Shown: positions 46,378 to 55,790, counted from the first letter of the stretch. The stretch is DNA of 64,000 bases from Streptomyces sp. B21-083 (GCF_036898825.1 NZ_JARUND010000001.1:4898001-4962000); one strand, 5' to 3'. A program made the numbers and translations. Notes: a model not told the origin generated them from the sequence alone.

Positions 46378-48072
46378 TCAGCTCCCGGTGACCACCAGTT
46401 CCTCCACCGCGTCATGGCGGATCCGCTCCACGGGGATACCGGCGCGCCGCAGCGCGACCACACCATTGCGGATCATCCCGGGCGGTCCCGACAGATAGGC
46501 GTCGTAGTCGTACCAGGGTCCGTACTCCCGTACGGCGTCGGTCAGCTGCAGCTGCGCCTGCTGGTCTATGACCGCGCGCACCGCGAGCCAGGGGTGACTC
46601 TGCTGGAGCCGCAGCATGGTGTCGATGTCGTACAGGTCGAGGTCGGTACGGGCGCCGTAGAACACCTCGACCCGCCGCCGGTCACCGTGCTCGGCAACGT
46701 CCTCGACGAGGGCCTTGATGGGCGCGATGCCGGTGCCGCCACCCAGACAGAGCAGGCCGCTGTTGGTGGTGTGGTCGACGGTCATCGTGCCGGTGGGCGG
46801 GCCGAGCCGGACGATGTCGCCGGGTCGGGCACGGTGCACCAGCGCATTGGAGACCCAGCCCGCAGGCACCGCCTTCACGTGAAAGGACAGGAGACCGTCG
46901 GAACGGGGCGCCGAGGCAAAGGAGTAGTGCCGCCAGACGCGGGGCCACCACGGCGTCTCCAGGCTCGTGTACTGGCCGGCGAGGAACGGATACGGCTGGT
47001 CGGGCCGGACGGTGATGACGGCGATGTCCGGCGTCCTGAGGTCGTGGGAGACCACCTCGCCGTACCACCAGGCCGGAGCACGCAGTTCATCGACAGCCGC
47101 CGCGTCGATCATCACCTGCGACATCGTCGTGTAGGCCCGTACCCACGCCGCCTCGGTCTCCTGGTCCCAGATCGCGGCCGCGTACCGGCTCAGTGAGCCG
47201 ATGAGGCACTCGCCGACGGCCGGGTAGTGCTCGGGCCGGGTGCCGTACTTGCGGTGGCCATGTCCGAGGTTCTTCAGATACGCGACGAGGACCTCGGTGT
47301 TGTCGATGTGCTCGGCGGCGGTGAGCAGCGCCTTGAGGAGCCGGTCCCGCTGGGTGTCCATCGCGGCCGGGAAAAGTGAACGCAGTTCGGGGTGACGGAC
47401 GAAGAGGAGCGCGTAGAAGTACGAGGTGGTCTTGTCGGCGACAGGACCGACCACGTCCATGGTCCGCCGGATGAGCACCGCATCCGGGGACGCCTGTTCG
47501 CGAGGCTCAGCGGACACCGGGGGCCCTTGTACGGGCGCGTACGGGGCGGAGGCCGGCGCGGGAGGTGTGCGGGAAGCCTCCGAGGTGGTGAACCCGAGGG
47601 CCGGCACCGGGCGCAGGGGTGGTGCGGGGACAGCGGATTCGGGTGCGTGGGCAGACGTGTCGGAAACCGGCGGCCCGGATGCGAAGGGCGGGAGTGCCGG
47701 AGTCCCGCCGGCCGAAGGCGCGGGCGTGAAGGGCGCGGGAAGAGGTGACGCGGGTGCGAGGGGCAGGGGAGGCAAGGGCGTGGGAGCCGGAGGTGTCGCC
47801 GGGCGCTGAGGCGTCGGCGGCACGGGTATTCGCTCCTGATCCGGCGGGACCTTGGCCTCAGCCGGACGGGCGTTGTCGTCCGGCGACACGCTCCTGGCGC
47901 CGCTCGGAGAAGGCCTGCCCACGGGACGCAGTGCGGCCAGCCGACTGCCTTCCGCTGCCTCCTGTTCGCCGCCCGGGGGAGCCTCCGGCTGCGTGTGCGG
48001 CTTGAACCAGCCGCCCCCGCCGTTGCCGCCGGAAGTGCCGTTGTCGGCCGACGTGGTGGTCGGAGCGTCCAT
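46378..48072 (-). CDS. Globin fused to FAD/NAD(P)H reductase, with long Pro-rich N-terminus
   Basis: The 564-residue protein has a Pro/Ala/Ser-rich disordered leader of about 195 residues, a globin domain (about 200-335, proximal His in LGHGHRKYGTRPEHYP), and a flavodoxin-reductase-type module (about 340-564) with RVWRHYSFAS for FAD and LGGGTGIAPIKALVE for NAD(P)H. This is the layout of flavohaemoglobins, which detoxify nitric oxide, but the leader is unusual. The start MDAPTTTSAD has GAGG six bases ahead; an ATG at 48093 is also open. Confidence 0.88.
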   Translation of the reverse strand: MDAPTTTSADNGTSGGNGGGGWFKPHTQPEAPPGGEQEAAEGSRLAALRPVGRPSPSGARSVSPDDNARPAEAKVPPDQERIPVPPTPQRPATPPAPTPLPPLPLAPASPLPAPFTPAPSAGGTPALPPFASGPPVSDTSAHAPESAVPAPPLRPVPALGFTTSEASRTPPAPASAPYAPVQGPPVSAEPREQASPDAVLIRRTMDVVGPVADKTTSYFYALLFVRHPELRSLFPAAMDTQRDRLLKALLTAAEHIDNTEVLVAYLKNLGHGHRKYGTRPEHYPAVGECLIGSLSRYAAAIWDQETEAAWVRAYTTMSQVMIDAAAVDELRAPAWWYGEVVSHDLRTPDIAVITVRPDQPYPFLAGQYTSLETPWWPRVWRHYSFASAPRSDGLLSFHVKAVPAGWVSNALVHRARPGDIVRLGPPTGTMTVDHTTNSGLLCLGGGTGIAPIKALVEDVAEHGDRRRVEVFYGARTDLDLYDIDTMLRLQQSHPWLAVRAVIDQQAQLQLTDAVREYGPWYDYDAYLSGPPGMIRNGVVALRRAGIPVERIRHDAVEELVVTGS

Positions 48073-48825
48073 GGTCTGCCTCGCCTCGAACATCTTTCGG
48101 TCGGTCTGCGCACTTCCTCGGTCGGAATGTGCTCGCGTCCCCCGCTGACGGCTTGCTTTCCCCGTTCGCCCCCTGTCCAATGCGGCCGCATTCAACCCGG
48201 ATCACCACTCCACACGGACAAGCAGGGCCAGGGTGTGACATTGGCCACGTCGCTCTTCCCGCAGCGTCTCACCGTGGACGAACACCGTCACCGTGTAACC
48301 GGAAATGCGAGTCTTCGAGCTCTCCGTCCCGTTAGGCTGCATTGCCCCGCTCTCACCGCGTGCACGGGATACGTCACCCCGGTGCGGACAAGAACCGGAG
48401 TCGACCATACCGGCCGTCGCCGAGCGCACAAGTCCCGACCTTCTCAGCCACGAAAGACGAGGGGCGAACCATCATTTCCCTCAACTACCGGGCGCCGCAC
48501 GCCAATTCATAGGCATCCCACAAATCCCGCCCCGCGCAGGTCGGCCCGGATGGAGATCGCAGACCGGCTCTGCGGGCAGTTCGGTCTGACCCGGGCGGAC
48601 TGTGCCGCGTACGGCCACTCCCCGGCACGACGCCCGTCGCGGCGGTACTGGTCTCTGATGTCATGAGTGCCGAGGCCAGGCCTGTCGCCCGATGACCGAT
48701 GCTCAGCGTTTCACGTGAAACATCTGTCCATGCGCTGTGCGGACCGGCACGACATGGCCAAAAGAGCGTACGGCCGACCGCAAACAGGTGGACGGCGGGG
48801 GCGCCGGTCGGACAGCCTGACCTGC
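48073..48825. other. Gene-poor stretch with a parS site
   Basis: About 750 bases between divergent genes. A perfect parS palindrome lies at 48708-48721. The only small frame of note, 48550-48666 (38 codons, MEIADRLCGQFGL), has no good ribosome binding site or recognised family. Promoters for both flanking genes should be here. Confidence 0.5.
48708..48721. promoter_or_regulatory. parS centromere site
   Basis: Perfect GTTTCACGTGAAAC, about 105 bp upstream of the GNAT gene. Confidence 0.9.
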
Positions 48826-49692
48826 GTGCCGACTCCTTCTCCCGCTGATCTGCCCATCCGCCGTCTGACGCGTCGCGATCTCATCGCATGCGCCGACTTG
48901 TCCGAGGACCGGGGCTGGCCCCGCGAGGAGCACAAGTGGAGTCTCCTGCTCACGGCAGGGAAGGGCTACGGCATCGACGACCCCGGCGGCGGACTGGTCG
49001 CCGCATGTGTCGTCACTGAGTACGGACCTTACGGCGACCCCGAGTTGGGAGCCATCGGCATGGTGCTGGTCGCCGAGGGGTATGCCCGCCGGGGCGTCGG
49101 TCGGCGGCTGATGCGGTACGTCGTCGCCGCCATGGGCACCACACCACTGACATTGCACGCGACCCCGAACGGTCGCCCCCTCTACGAAGAACTCGGCTTC
49201 AAGGTCACCGGCGGGGCCGAGATGGTCCGCGGACGCTTCACACCAAACGGTCCGGAGCCCGAGACCGGCACCCGCGCGGCCACGGCCGAGGATCTCGCCG
49301 AGATCATCCGGCTCGACGAGGAGGTGTTCGGCACCGACCGCACACCCATGATCACTCGGCTGCCCGCCTTCTCCGACCAGTTGCGCGTCGCCGAGGAGAA
49401 CGGCCGGATCATCGGCTACGCGGCAGCCTGGCCCAACATGGACACCCATGTGGTCGGTCCCCTGATCGCCCGCGACCCGGAGACGGCGAAGGCGCTCCTC
49501 GCCTCACTCGCCGCCCGGACCGACCGTCCGCTGCGAACGGATATCGACCTGCGGCACGGGGAACTGCTGGCGTGGGTGAAGGAGCGTGGGCTGGCGCCGG
49601 TGGGTCACAACGCGGTGATGACGTACGGGATCCACGAACTGCCGGGTGACTGGACGCGGCGCTTCGCGCCTCTGACGGTGGCCGCGGGCTGA
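48826..49692 (+). CDS. GNAT-family N-acetyltransferase
   Basis: The 288-residue protein has a GNAT fold in its first half, with the acetyl-CoA loop MVLVAEGYARRGVGRRLM near residue 85 and PLYEELGF after it. A second, weaker GNAT-like half follows (EENGRIIGYAAAWPN). Tandem GNAT proteins acetylate small amines or antibiotics. The substrate is unknown. The GTG start at VPTPSPAD was chosen by domain position; an ATG at 48754 is possible. A decayed MFS gene follows in the opposite direction. Confidence 0.82.
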   Translation: MPTPSPADLPIRRLTRRDLIACADLSEDRGWPREEHKWSLLLTAGKGYGIDDPGGGLVAACVVTEYGPYGDPELGAIGMVLVAEGYARRGVGRRLMRYVVAAMGTTPLTLHATPNGRPLYEELGFKVTGGAEMVRGRFTPNGPEPETGTRAATAEDLAEIIRLDEEVFGTDRTPMITRLPAFSDQLRVAEENGRIIGYAAAWPNMDTHVVGPLIARDPETAKALLASLAARTDRPLRTDIDLRHGELLAWVKERGLAPVGHNAVMTYGIHELPGDWTRRFAPLTVAAG

Positions 49693-49759
49693 GGGCCTGC
49701 CTCTTTCCTGCCCGGGGCACCGCGCGGTGCCGCCTGCTGCCTGGCAGATGTACCGCGGG

Positions 49760-50070
49760 TGACGACGGAACCTGGTGCGTTCGCGCGGCGCTCCAGAGCA
49801 GCCGACAGAAAGGCGAGGAGCAGGGCGCCCACGGCGAGAGCGGCGCCGACCCAGTTCGGGGCGGTGCAGCCGCGCCCTTCTGGTACCGAGGGCGGTCATG
49901 ATCGGGGCTCCGACCATGACACCGAGCGCATAGCCGGTCACGAGAAAGCCGGCGGGCGGGATGGAGACCCCGAAGTCGCTCGCCACGTCGGGCAGCAGGC
50001 CCATGATCACGAATTCCGCGGTGCCAATGCCGAAGGCCCCGATTGCGAGGGCCAGGAGCACGGGAGGCAT
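49760..50070 (-). pseudogene. Remnant of an MFS efflux transporter (internal deletion and frameshift)
   Basis: The frame opens with a typical MFS start, MPPVLLALAIGAFGIGTAEF and GLLPDVASDFGVSIPPAGFL, covering the first two helices, and breaks off at about MTALGTR near 49885. The final helix of such a transporter, NWVGAALAVGALLLAFLSAALERR, follows at once in another frame (49790-49862). Some 300 residues are missing. This is a deletion scar and not a sequencing slip, because the missing middle is far longer than the gap. Confidence 0.72.
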
Positions 50071-50193
50071 GAGGGAGCAGCACCTTCCGGAGAGATTGCA
50101 TAAGCGCCTTAACTGCTGCCGGCGACGGACCCCGCGCCCACCGCCCTCTCCCAGGGCTGGTGCGCCCTTAGCCGGAGCGCGACGACGCGGCGG

Positions 50194-50412
50194 GTCACCA
50201 GGTTCGAGGACCGCGGGCTGCTTGCGCGGTACCTGTACCCCACCGACCGCCGAGGGATCTACACCGACGTCAGCGGAGCAGGGCTCACGCTTCTCGACGA
50301 GGCACGTCGCATCAATGACAGCGCCCTTCGCGAGGCCCTCGACGAGACGGCTGGAGACCCGCGGCTGGCTCCGCTGGTCCGGGTCGTCGAGTCGGTGAAC
50401 CTGCCCGCATAG
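50194..50412 (+). pseudogene. Remnant of a MarR-family regulator (C-terminal part only)
   Basis: The frame VTRFEDRGLLARYLYPTDRRGIY followed by TDVSGAGLTLLDEARRIND matches the wing and C-terminal helix of MarR repressors and ends at a natural-looking stop. The dimerisation and first DNA-binding helices are missing, and no start codon is present. It lies head to head with the MFS remnant, the classic repressor-exporter arrangement. One event may have damaged both. Confidence 0.7.
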
Positions 50413-50421
50413 GCTGCGAAC

Positions 50422-50874
50422 ATGGGAGATCTTGAAATACGGCCCGCGACGGCGGAGGACGTTCCCGCGATCGTCGGCATGCTGGCCGACGACCCCCTGG
50501 GCGCACAGCGCGAGTCACCGGACGACCTGACCCCGTACCTGATCGCACTGGACCGGCTGACCGCCGACCCGAACCAGCACCTGATCGTCGCGATCCGCGA
50601 GGCTCGCGTGGTCGGCACCCTCCAGCTCACGATCGTTCCCGGGCTGTCCCGCAGAGGCGCGGCCCGGGCGATCATCGAGGGTGTGCGCGTCCACACCACC
50701 GAACGCGGCAGCGGCCTGGGCACGCGGCTCATCGAGTGGGCGGTCGAGACGTCACGCCGCGAGAACTGCCAGTTGGTCCAGCTGACCTCGGACGTCACGC
50801 GCACGGACGCCCACCGCTTCTACGAACGGCTCGGCTTCACGCCTTCGCACGTGGGCTTCAAGCTCCAGCTCTGA
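50422..50874 (+). CDS. GNAT-family N-acetyltransferase
   Basis: The 150-residue single-domain GNAT protein has the acetyl-CoA loop VHTTERGSGLGTRLIEW (about residues 93-109) and the C-terminal pattern AHRFYERLGF. Its substrate is unknown; small GNATs of this type acetylate amines, amino acids or aminoglycosides. It starts nine bases after the MarR remnant. A 40-bp near-palindrome with a parS site separates it from the convergent serine hydrolase gene. Confidence 0.9.
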   Translation: MGDLEIRPATAEDVPAIVGMLADDPLGAQRESPDDLTPYLIALDRLTADPNQHLIVAIREARVVGTLQLTIVPGLSRRGAARAIIEGVRVHTTERGSGLGTRLIEWAVETSRRENCQLVQLTSDVTRTDAHRFYERLGFTPSHVGFKLQL

Positions 50875-50882
50875 AAACACGC

Positions 50883-50922
50883 GAGGAAGCGTCATGTTTC
50901 ACGTGAAACATGACACTTCCTC
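50883..50922. terminator. 40-bp near-palindrome with embedded parS between convergent genes
   Basis: GAGGAAGCGTCATGTTTCAC is followed by its reverse complement with a single mismatch. The centre (50896-50909) is a perfect parS site. Its position 8 bp after one stop and 11 bp before the other suggests a two-way terminator that also binds ParB. Confidence 0.75.
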
Positions 50923-50933
50923 ACAGTCGGCGC

Positions 50934-52319
50934 CTACTTGATCCCGCGCCACCCTTCCGGATCCACTCCACCCGGCACAGAGGCCCCCTCCTCGTACGGC
51001 TGACGCACGAAGACGAACGATCCGAGGTCCAGGTGGTCCACAGCCCCATTAGGCCGCCGTACGGCCCGCAGAAGCTCACCGGCGAAGTACCCGTCGAGTC
51101 CCGTCCAGGTGCCGTCGCCGTTCGCCTTGAACCGCGAGCGGCGGCCGTTGCCGGCCAAGGGCCCCAGGGATACGCCCCCATCAAGCGACAGCCGCATGGC
51201 GTAGGGCGCGGTCCCCCAGTACCACGGGCCCGTCAACTCCAGTACAGCCCTGTCGACTTCGGGCAACGGGCGCCACGGCTCGGGAATCCGCGGCTCGGCC
51301 TCCGAGACGATCTTCACGAGGTCCCCGGCGACCACGGACACCGGCGGGCCAGAGGTGCAGTTGGCCAGGACGACAGCCGCGAGGTCGTCCGCCACGTCGA
51401 TGGTGAGGCTCGCCAGGAAGCCGGGGAGCGAGCCTCCGTGCCCCACCAGCAGTCGCCCTTCCCGGTACTGGATCTGCATCCCGAGGCCGTACGCCGAGCC
51501 CGCGGCCACGTCCTCCGGCTCGGCGGGAGCAGCCGGCGTACGCATCTCCGCGACGGACGCAGCGCTCAGTACCCGGTCGTCCCCCTTGGCCAGGAAGACG
51601 GCGAAGCGCGCCAGGTCTCCTGCCGTGGACCAGAGCTGACCGGCCGGCGCCATCCGTCCGAGGTCCTCCGTCGGCTCCGGCAGCAGCGCATCGGCCCAGG
51701 GATGCACCGCCCAGCCCCCCGCGTGCGGTGCCCGCGGCTGCCCGCTGGTCCGTTCCAGCCCCAGGGGATCGAGCACCTCCCGCCGCAGCACGTCCTCCCA
51801 CGGAGCACCGCGCAACTCCTCGACCAGCGCACCCAGAAGGCTGTAGCCCGGGTTCGAGTAGTGGTGACGTCGACCCACGGGATGCAGCAACGGCCGCTCG
51901 CCGAGGACGTCGGCCAGCTCGGGGCGCAGTGATCCAGGTGTCCGCTCCCACCAGGGCGCGGGTGACTCGGCCGCCAACCCACCGGTGTGCGCGAGCAGTT
52001 CGGCGATAGTGGCCTCCCCCGCTCCGGTACCCGGCAGGTGCTTCTCCAGCGGATCGACGAGATCGAGAAGCCCCTCGTCGCGCAGTCGCATCACCAGTAC
52101 GGCGGTGAAGGTCTTGGTGATCGAACCGATCCGGTACTGCACGTTCGCGTCAGGGGCATGGCCGTCCACCGAACTGCGCGCGCCTGTCCACACTGTCTCC
52201 CCGCCCCGCACCACCGCCGCGACCAAGGACGGCGCCCGCCCGTCACTCTGGGCGACAGCGATCCGATGGAGCAACGCCCGTCGCGTGCTGGGAAGGAGCT
52301 CGTCCTGAGGTGTTGTCAT
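50934..52319 (-). CDS. Beta-lactamase-family serine hydrolase
   Basis: The 461-residue enzyme of the class C beta-lactamase/DD-peptidase fold has SITK (catalytic Ser near residue 66), YSNPGYS (Tyr-x-Asn, about 158) and HGGSLPG (about 318) as the KTG equivalent. A C-terminal beta domain follows. No signal peptide is visible, so it may act in the cytosol as an esterase or peptidase. The substrate is unknown. It converges on a GNAT gene with a shared palindrome. Confidence 0.9.
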   Translation of the reverse strand: MTTPQDELLPSTRRALLHRIAVAQSDGRAPSLVAAVVRGGETVWTGARSSVDGHAPDANVQYRIGSITKTFTAVLVMRLRDEGLLDLVDPLEKHLPGTGAGEATIAELLAHTGGLAAESPAPWWERTPGSLRPELADVLGERPLLHPVGRRHHYSNPGYSLLGALVEELRGAPWEDVLRREVLDPLGLERTSGQPRAPHAGGWAVHPWADALLPEPTEDLGRMAPAGQLWSTAGDLARFAVFLAKGDDRVLSAASVAEMRTPAAPAEPEDVAAGSAYGLGMQIQYREGRLLVGHGGSLPGFLASLTIDVADDLAAVVLANCTSGPPVSVVAGDLVKIVSEAEPRIPEPWRPLPEVDRAVLELTGPWYWGTAPYAMRLSLDGGVSLGPLAGNGRRSRFKANGDGTWTGLDGYFAGELLRAVRRPNGAVDHLDLGSFVFVRQPYEEGASVPGGVDPEGWRGIK

Positions 52320-52382
52320 GGGGCAAGTTCAGCGGTCGAGCCGCGTCACGTCGAGCGCATTTCCCCCTCGCCGGGCACCCGC

Positions 52383-53858
52383 TCACGTCTGGGCCATGTC
52401 CACGAACCGGGAGTAGTGCCCCTGGAAGGCGACTGTGATCGTCGCTGTCGGGCCGTTTCGGTGCTTGCCGACGATGATGTCCGCCTCGCCGGCGCGCGGT
52501 GACTCCTTCTCGTACGCGTCCTCGCGGTGCAGCAGGATCACCATGTCCGCGTCCTGCTCGATCGAGCCGGACTCACGCAGGTCGGAGACCATGGGCTTCT
52601 TGTCCGTCCGCTGCTCAGGACCACGGTTCAGCTGCGACAGCGCGATCACCGGCAGTTCCAGCTCCTTGGCCAGGAGCTTCAGGTTTCGCGACATGTCCGA
52701 GACCTCCTGCTGGCGGCTCTCGGACCGCTTGCCGCCGGACTGCATCAGCTGGAGGTAGTCGATGACCACGAGCTTCAGGTCCGCGCGCTGCTTGAGACGC
52801 CGGCACTTGGCACGGATCTCCATCATCGACAGGTTCGGGGAGTCGTCGATGTACAGGGGCGCGGCCGAGACGTCCGGCATACGTCGGGCGAGCCTGGTCC
52901 AGTCCTCGTCGGTCATCGTGCCGGAGCGCATGTGGTGAAGAGCCACGCGTGCCTCGGCGGACAGCAGACGCATGGCGATCTCGTTGCGGCCCATTTCGAG
53001 GGAGAAGATCACACTGGGCATGTTGTGCTTGATCGAGCAGGCACGGGCGAAGTCCAGTGCCAGCGTCGACTTACCCATGGCGGGGCGGGCCGCGATGATG
53101 ATCATCTGGCCGGGGTGCAGACCGTTGGTGAGCTGATCGAGGTCGGTGAACCCGGTCGGCACACCGGTCATCTCCCCCGACCGTGAGCCGATCGCCTCGA
53201 TCTCGTCGAGCGCGCCTTCCATGATGTCGCCGAGCGGCAGATAGTCCTCGGTGGTGCGCTGCTCGGTGACCGCGTAGATCTCGGCCTGGGCGCTGTTGAC
53301 GATCTCGTCGACGTCCCCGTCCGCCGCGTATCCCATCTGGGTGATGCGGGTTCCGGCCTCGACCAGACGCCGCAGGACCGCGCGCTCGTGCACGATCTCC
53401 GCGTAGTACTCGGCGTTCGCCGCTGTCGGCACTGTCTGCACCAGCGCGTGCAGATAAGGAGCGCCGCCGACCTTGGTGATCTCGCCCCGTCTGGTGAGCT
53501 CGGCCGCGATCGTGATCGGGTCTGCAGGCTCGCCCTTCGCGTAGAGATCGAGGATGGCCCCGTAGATGATCTCGTGCGCGGGCCGGTAGAAGTCGTGGCC
53601 CTTGAGTACCTCGACGACGTCGGCGATCGCGTCCTTCGACAGAAGCATGCCGCCGAGTACCGACTGTTCGGCGTCGAGGTCCTGCGGCGGCACCCGCTCG
53701 AAGGACGTTCCCTCGCTTTCCCAGGCGCCGTTCTCACGACCGCGGTCGTGCTGTTCGTCACGCCCCCGGCCACCTTCGCGGCGTTGACGGGAGGGGGGCA
53801 GACGATCACTGGGACCGCTGTCGGCCCACGGATCGTCCAAGGGCTCGGAAATACTCAC
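52383..53858 (-). CDS. dnaB: Replicative DNA helicase
   Basis: The 491-residue protein has an acidic/basic N-terminal tail of about 50 residues, the DnaB N-terminal domain (about 55-160), a linker and the RecA-like motor with Walker A Lys263 (ARPAMGKST), Walker B VVIDYLQLM, and the arginine finger region near the end. It unwinds DNA at the replication fork. No intein interrupts it, unlike some actinobacterial dnaB genes. The GTG start has GGGAGGAGG eight bases ahead. A group of DnaA-box-like sites lies upstream. Confidence 0.96.
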   Translation of the reverse strand: MSISEPLDDPWADSGPSDRLPPSRQRREGGRGRDEQHDRGRENGAWESEGTSFERVPPQDLDAEQSVLGGMLLSKDAIADVVEVLKGHDFYRPAHEIIYGAILDLYAKGEPADPITIAAELTRRGEITKVGGAPYLHALVQTVPTAANAEYYAEIVHERAVLRRLVEAGTRITQMGYAADGDVDEIVNSAQAEIYAVTEQRTTEDYLPLGDIMEGALDEIEAIGSRSGEMTGVPTGFTDLDQLTNGLHPGQMIIIAARPAMGKSTLALDFARACSIKHNMPSVIFSLEMGRNEIAMRLLSAEARVALHHMRSGTMTDEDWTRLARRMPDVSAAPLYIDDSPNLSMMEIRAKCRRLKQRADLKLVVIDYLQLMQSGGKRSESRQQEVSDMSRNLKLLAKELELPVIALSQLNRGPEQRTDKKPMVSDLRESGSIEQDADMVILLHREDAYEKESPRAGEADIIVGKHRNGPTATITVAFQGHYSRFVDMAQT

Positions 53859-54039
53859 CGAGCCACCTCCTCCCATCCGCAGAGCGGACCTCGCCATGCC
53901 CTCTGTTCTACGGCACGGCACTGACAAATAAGAGGCCCAACTCCGGTTCCGGCGCGTCGGTTTTATGACGTTTCCGAGGCTGGGAGACGGGGTGGGCTCC
54001 GGACCACCGTAGGCCCGTCGGCACCGTCAGCCAATCTGG

Positions 54040-54128
54040 TTATCCACAGGGCATGTGGACGACGGCCCGGATGCTGTGGAGAACTCCGCGAAACCTGTGT
54101 ACGACCCGGTGGACAGCCCTGTGAACAA
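54040..54128. promoter_or_regulatory. DnaA-box-like group upstream of dnaB
   Basis: The 458-base gap 53859-54316 separates dnaB from the MATE gene. It holds TTATCCACA at 54040-54048 and, on the other strand, TCGTCCACA (54054-54062), TTCTCCACA (54075-54083) and TTGTTCACA (54120-54128). These are close to the Streptomyces DnaA consensus. Further partial matches such as TGTGGAAGA occur near 54294. Confidence 0.6.
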
Positions 54129-54316
54129 GCTTTCGCGATCGTCGACACACCGCCGCTGACCAGCACGTTCTCCGTCCACCGGCTGTGCAGGAGAAAAACT
54201 TTCGCCATCGGGCCAAGATCTCCACAAGCGGCACACCGCAACACGCCCCTCAAGCAGGGAAGTAATAGCCTCTACCGCATTGCATCTCTTACCTGTGGAA
54301 GACTAGATTGGTGGTC

Positions 54317-55654
54317 ATGACACAGGCTCCCGCTGCACCGACGGCGACCCGTCGCCGGTACGACCGAGAGATCGTCGCGCTGGCCGTCCCTGCCTTCGGC
54401 GCACTCATCGCCGAGCCCCTCTTCGTCATTGCCGACAGCGCGATCATCGGCCACCTCGGCACCGCTCAATTGGCCGGGCTCGGCATCGCCTCGGTCCTGC
54501 TCACCACAGCTGTCAGCGTCTTCGTCTTCCTCGCGTACGCCACCACGGCCTCCGTCGCCCGCCGCGTCGGCTCCGGCGATCTCCAGGCCGCCATCCGCCA
54601 GGGCGTGGACGGCATCTGGCTCGCCCTGCTGCTCGGCGCCACGGTCATCGCCGTCGTCCTGCCCGCGTCACCCGCGCTCGTGGATCTCTTCGGCGCCTCG
54701 AAGACCGCTGCCCCCTACGCGGACACCTACCTGCGGATCTCCGCGCTCGGCATCCCCGCCATGCTCGTCGTCCTCGCCTCCACCGGGATTCTGCGTGGCC
54801 TCCAGGACACGAAAACCCCGCTGTACGTCGCCATCGCGGGCTTCGTCGCCAACGCCGCCCTGAACGCGGGACTCGTGTACGGCGCGGACCTCGGCATCGC
54901 GGGTTCCGCCTGGGGCACCGTCATCGCCCAGTGGGGCATGGCGGCGGCGTATCTCACGGTCGTCGTCCGCGGCGCGCGCCGGCACGGGGCCTCGCTACGC
55001 CCCGATGCTTCAGGGATCCGGGCCTCCGCCCAGGCGGGTGCGCCACTTCTCGTGCGCACCCTGTCCCTGCGGGCGATCCTGGTGATCGCCACGGCCGTCG
55101 CCGCACGGCTCGGGGACGCGGACGTCGCCGCGCACCAGATCATCCTGTCCCTGTGGAGTCTGCTCGCCTTCGCGCTCGACGCGATCGCCATCGCCGGGCA
55201 GGCCATCATCGGCCGCTGTCTCGGCGCGAACGACACCAAAGGCGCGCGCGACGCCTGCCGCCGCATGGTCGAGTGGGGCATCGCGACCGGAGTCGGGCTT
55301 GGTCTGCTGGTGATCGTCAGCCGTCCACTGTTCCTGCCCCTGTTCACCAGCGACGCCGCGGTCAAGGACACCGCGTTGCCTGCCCTGCTCGTGGTCGCGC
55401 TGTCGCAACCGATCTGCGGGATCGTCTACGTCCTCGACGGCGTACTGATGGGTGCGGGCGACGGCCTCTACCTTGCCGGGGCGATGCTGATCACGCTGGC
55501 CGCCTTCGTACCCGTAGCCCTGCTCGTGCCGACTTTCGGCGGCGGCCTCACTGCCCTGTGGGGGGCGATGACGCTCATGATGACCGTCCGCATGGTGACT
55601 CTGTGGCTGCGATCCCGTTCAGGCCGTTGGATGGTCACGGGCGCCACCCGCTGA
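54317..55654 (+). CDS. MATE-family efflux transporter
   Basis: The 445-residue protein has twelve membrane helices in two related halves, with LFVIADSAIIGHLGTAQLAGLG near the start. This is the pattern of MATE (DinF-type) exporters, which use sodium or proton gradients to expel drugs. The ATG at 54317 was chosen over the GTG at 54308. It is divergent from dnaB and convergent with rplI. Two parS sites follow its stop. Confidence 0.93.
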   Translation: MTQAPAAPTATRRRYDREIVALAVPAFGALIAEPLFVIADSAIIGHLGTAQLAGLGIASVLLTTAVSVFVFLAYATTASVARRVGSGDLQAAIRQGVDGIWLALLLGATVIAVVLPASPALVDLFGASKTAAPYADTYLRISALGIPAMLVVLASTGILRGLQDTKTPLYVAIAGFVANAALNAGLVYGADLGIAGSAWGTVIAQWGMAAAYLTVVVRGARRHGASLRPDASGIRASAQAGAPLLVRTLSLRAILVIATAVAARLGDADVAAHQIILSLWSLLAFALDAIAIAGQAIIGRCLGANDTKGARDACRRMVEWGIATGVGLGLLVIVSRPLFLPLFTSDAAVKDTALPALLVVALSQPICGIVYVLDGVLMGAGDGLYLAGAMLITLAAFVPVALLVPTFGGGLTALWGAMTLMMTVRMVTLWLRSRSGRWMVTGATR

Positions 55655-55706
55655 AGCACAACGAGCCCCGAGCGCACCGAAACCAGTCCTCAGTCGGCGC
55701 CCCCCT

Positions 55707-55752
55707 GTTTCACGTGAAACATCGACCGCGTTCCTACCGTTTCACGTGAAAC
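55707..55752. promoter_or_regulatory. Two perfect parS sites 32 bp apart
   Basis: GTTTCACGTGAAAC occurs at 55707-55720 and 55739-55752, between the convergent MATE and rplI genes. Confidence 0.92.
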
Positions 55753-55790
55753 ATCTGCATGCGTGCTACCCACGAACCCGCTCACGCAGA

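Noticed and set aside
46868..46888. TTCACGTGAA core resembling parS inside the globin-reductase gene
   Set aside because: It differs from the parS consensus at three of 14 positions, so it is probably just the codons for SFHVKA.
48550..48666. Small frame MEIADRLCGQFGL (38 codons)
   Set aside because: No convincing ribosome binding site, recognised family or neighbour link. It could be real, but I cannot support it beyond a remark.
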